NCBI RefSeq assembly: GCF_030232885.1
Contig: NZ_JASPGD010000006.1
Location: 62,001 to 126,000, forward strand
DNA from: Corynebacterium sp. MSK297
GTDB lineage: Bacteria; Actinomycetota; Actinomycetes; Mycobacteriales; Mycobacteriaceae
Reading direction: 5' to 3'
Length of the DNA stretch: 64,000 bases
Below, in pieces: positions 63,637 through 64,000 of this stretch; within the stretch, counting starts at the first letter, position 1; each line of letters begins with the position of its first letter. Position numbers and translations under genes: made by a program. A model generated the notes under the pieces. That model saw only the letters and a list, made by a program, of their open reading frames with translations, was not told the DNA's origin and did not search any database.

Positions 63637-64000
63637 ATGGCTCTTCCCCACCCGCGACCAGACACCTTTGCCCTGGTCACAGGCGCCAGTCAAGGCATCG
63701 GCGAGGCCATGGCGCGCGATCTTGCCAAAGCCGGCCACAACCTCATCCTCGTCGCCCGCCGCAAACAGGTGCTCGACACGCTTGCCGACAAACTCAGCTC
63801 CCACGGCATCACGGCTGAAGTCTTTGCCGCAGACCTGTCCAACTACGACGAAGTGACGGGTTTGTTGGAATACCTGAAAGATAAAAACGTCTCCATCGCA
63901 ATAAACTCGGCGGGCATCGCAAGCTTCGGCAAATTCGTCGAACAAGACTGGGATTATGAAACCAACCAGTTCCACCTGAACGCCACGGCGGTGCACCGCA
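63637..64000 (+). CDS. Short-chain dehydrogenase/reductase (runs off the window)
   Basis: Partial, 121 codons visible, start ATG 63637 with AAGGAGA 4-5 bases upstream. The NAD(P) motif is 'LVTGASQGIGEAMARDLAKA', then 'ILVARRKQVLDTLADKL' and the 'INSAGIASFGKF' loop (NNAG-type). It is likely a classical SDR acting on a ketone or alcohol; the catalytic Tyr lies beyond the end of the sequence. Function cannot be assigned from this part. Confidence 0.85.
   Translation, partial: MALPHPRPDTFALVTGASQGIGEAMARDLAKAGHNLILVARRKQVLDTLADKLSSHGITAEVFAADLSNYDEVTGLLEYLKDKNVSIAINSAGIASFGKFVEQDWDYETNQFHLNATAVHR

Overview
The window is chromosomal DNA of a Corynebacteriales actinobacterium, most likely a Corynebacterium. 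The basis is gene order: lepA, rpsT, holA, comEC, comEA, degV, a histidine phosphatase, rsfS, nadD, proA, proB, obgE, rpmA, rplU, rne, ndk, a DUF4233 gene, folC, valS, clpX, clpP2, clpP1, tig, rpiB, an Rv2466c-type DsbA, pepN, glbO, Rv2474c/Rv2475c-type genes, ettA and ssb. This follows Mycobacterium tuberculosis Rv2404c-Rv2478c in condensed form, with corynebacterial additions such as a 2-hydroxyacid dehydrogenase between proB and proA. A site matching the corynebacterial ClgR consensus precedes clpP1. Several genes have a -10 box 5-10 nt before the start codon, as expected for leaderless mRNAs. There is no insertion sequence, prophage or CRISPR array; this is mostly core genome.

Layout. 0.25-3.3 kb: EF-4, a MazF/PemK-fold protein and ribosomal protein S20. 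3.5-21.7 kb, nearly all minus strand: LysE-type exporter with an ankyrin protein, holA, the DNA-uptake pair comEC/comEA, degV, histidine phosphatase, rsfS and nadD, a secreted cutinase-like esterase, proline synthesis (proA, proB), obgE with rpmA/rplU, and a large RNase E/G. 22-28.5 kb: an unrecognised membrane protein with a winged-helix tail, ndk with a tandemly repeated 3' end, DUF4233, folC and valS. 28.6-31.2 kb (plus): panB, panC and a coupled, degenerate TetR-like gene. 31.2-36 kb (minus): the proteostasis block clpX, clpP2, clpP1 and tig, plus tRNA-Pro. 36-41.7 kb: a dienoyl-CoA reductase-like flavoenzyme, pyruvate:quinone oxidoreductase, tRNA-Gly and an acidic-tailed membrane protein.

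41.7-50 kb: PspC-like protein, rpiB, a small membrane protein, a monothiol DsbA-family protein, pepN, an SDR, metB, an MscS channel and the overlapping haemoglobin gene glbO. 50-53.5 kb: ald, then thiC behind a TPP riboswitch. 53.7-56.8 kb is the most accessory-looking stretch: a two-gene antitoxin/Fic module with altered key residues, then a membrane-anchored trypsin-like protease and a multi-pass acyltransferase-like protein. 57-64 kb: a hypothetical gene coupled to a thioesterase with a repeated acidic tail, ettA, a second ssb, a CopD-CtaG fusion, tRNA-Arg and the start of an SDR that runs off the end.

Two themes recur. Low-complexity or tandem-repeat insertions sit inside or beside housekeeping genes: the FolC His-rich N-terminus, PanC Ala/Ser insert, thioesterase acidic tail, RNase E basic tail, ndk 3' end, and several 8-, 14- and 18-bp tandem duplications. 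Many starts are decided by a Shine-Dalgarno or a -10 box rather than by the longest reading frame. The best candidates for something undescribed are the Fic pair, the membrane/winged-helix protein with its duplicated -10 box, the single-cysteine DsbA protein and the ndk-tail repeat region.
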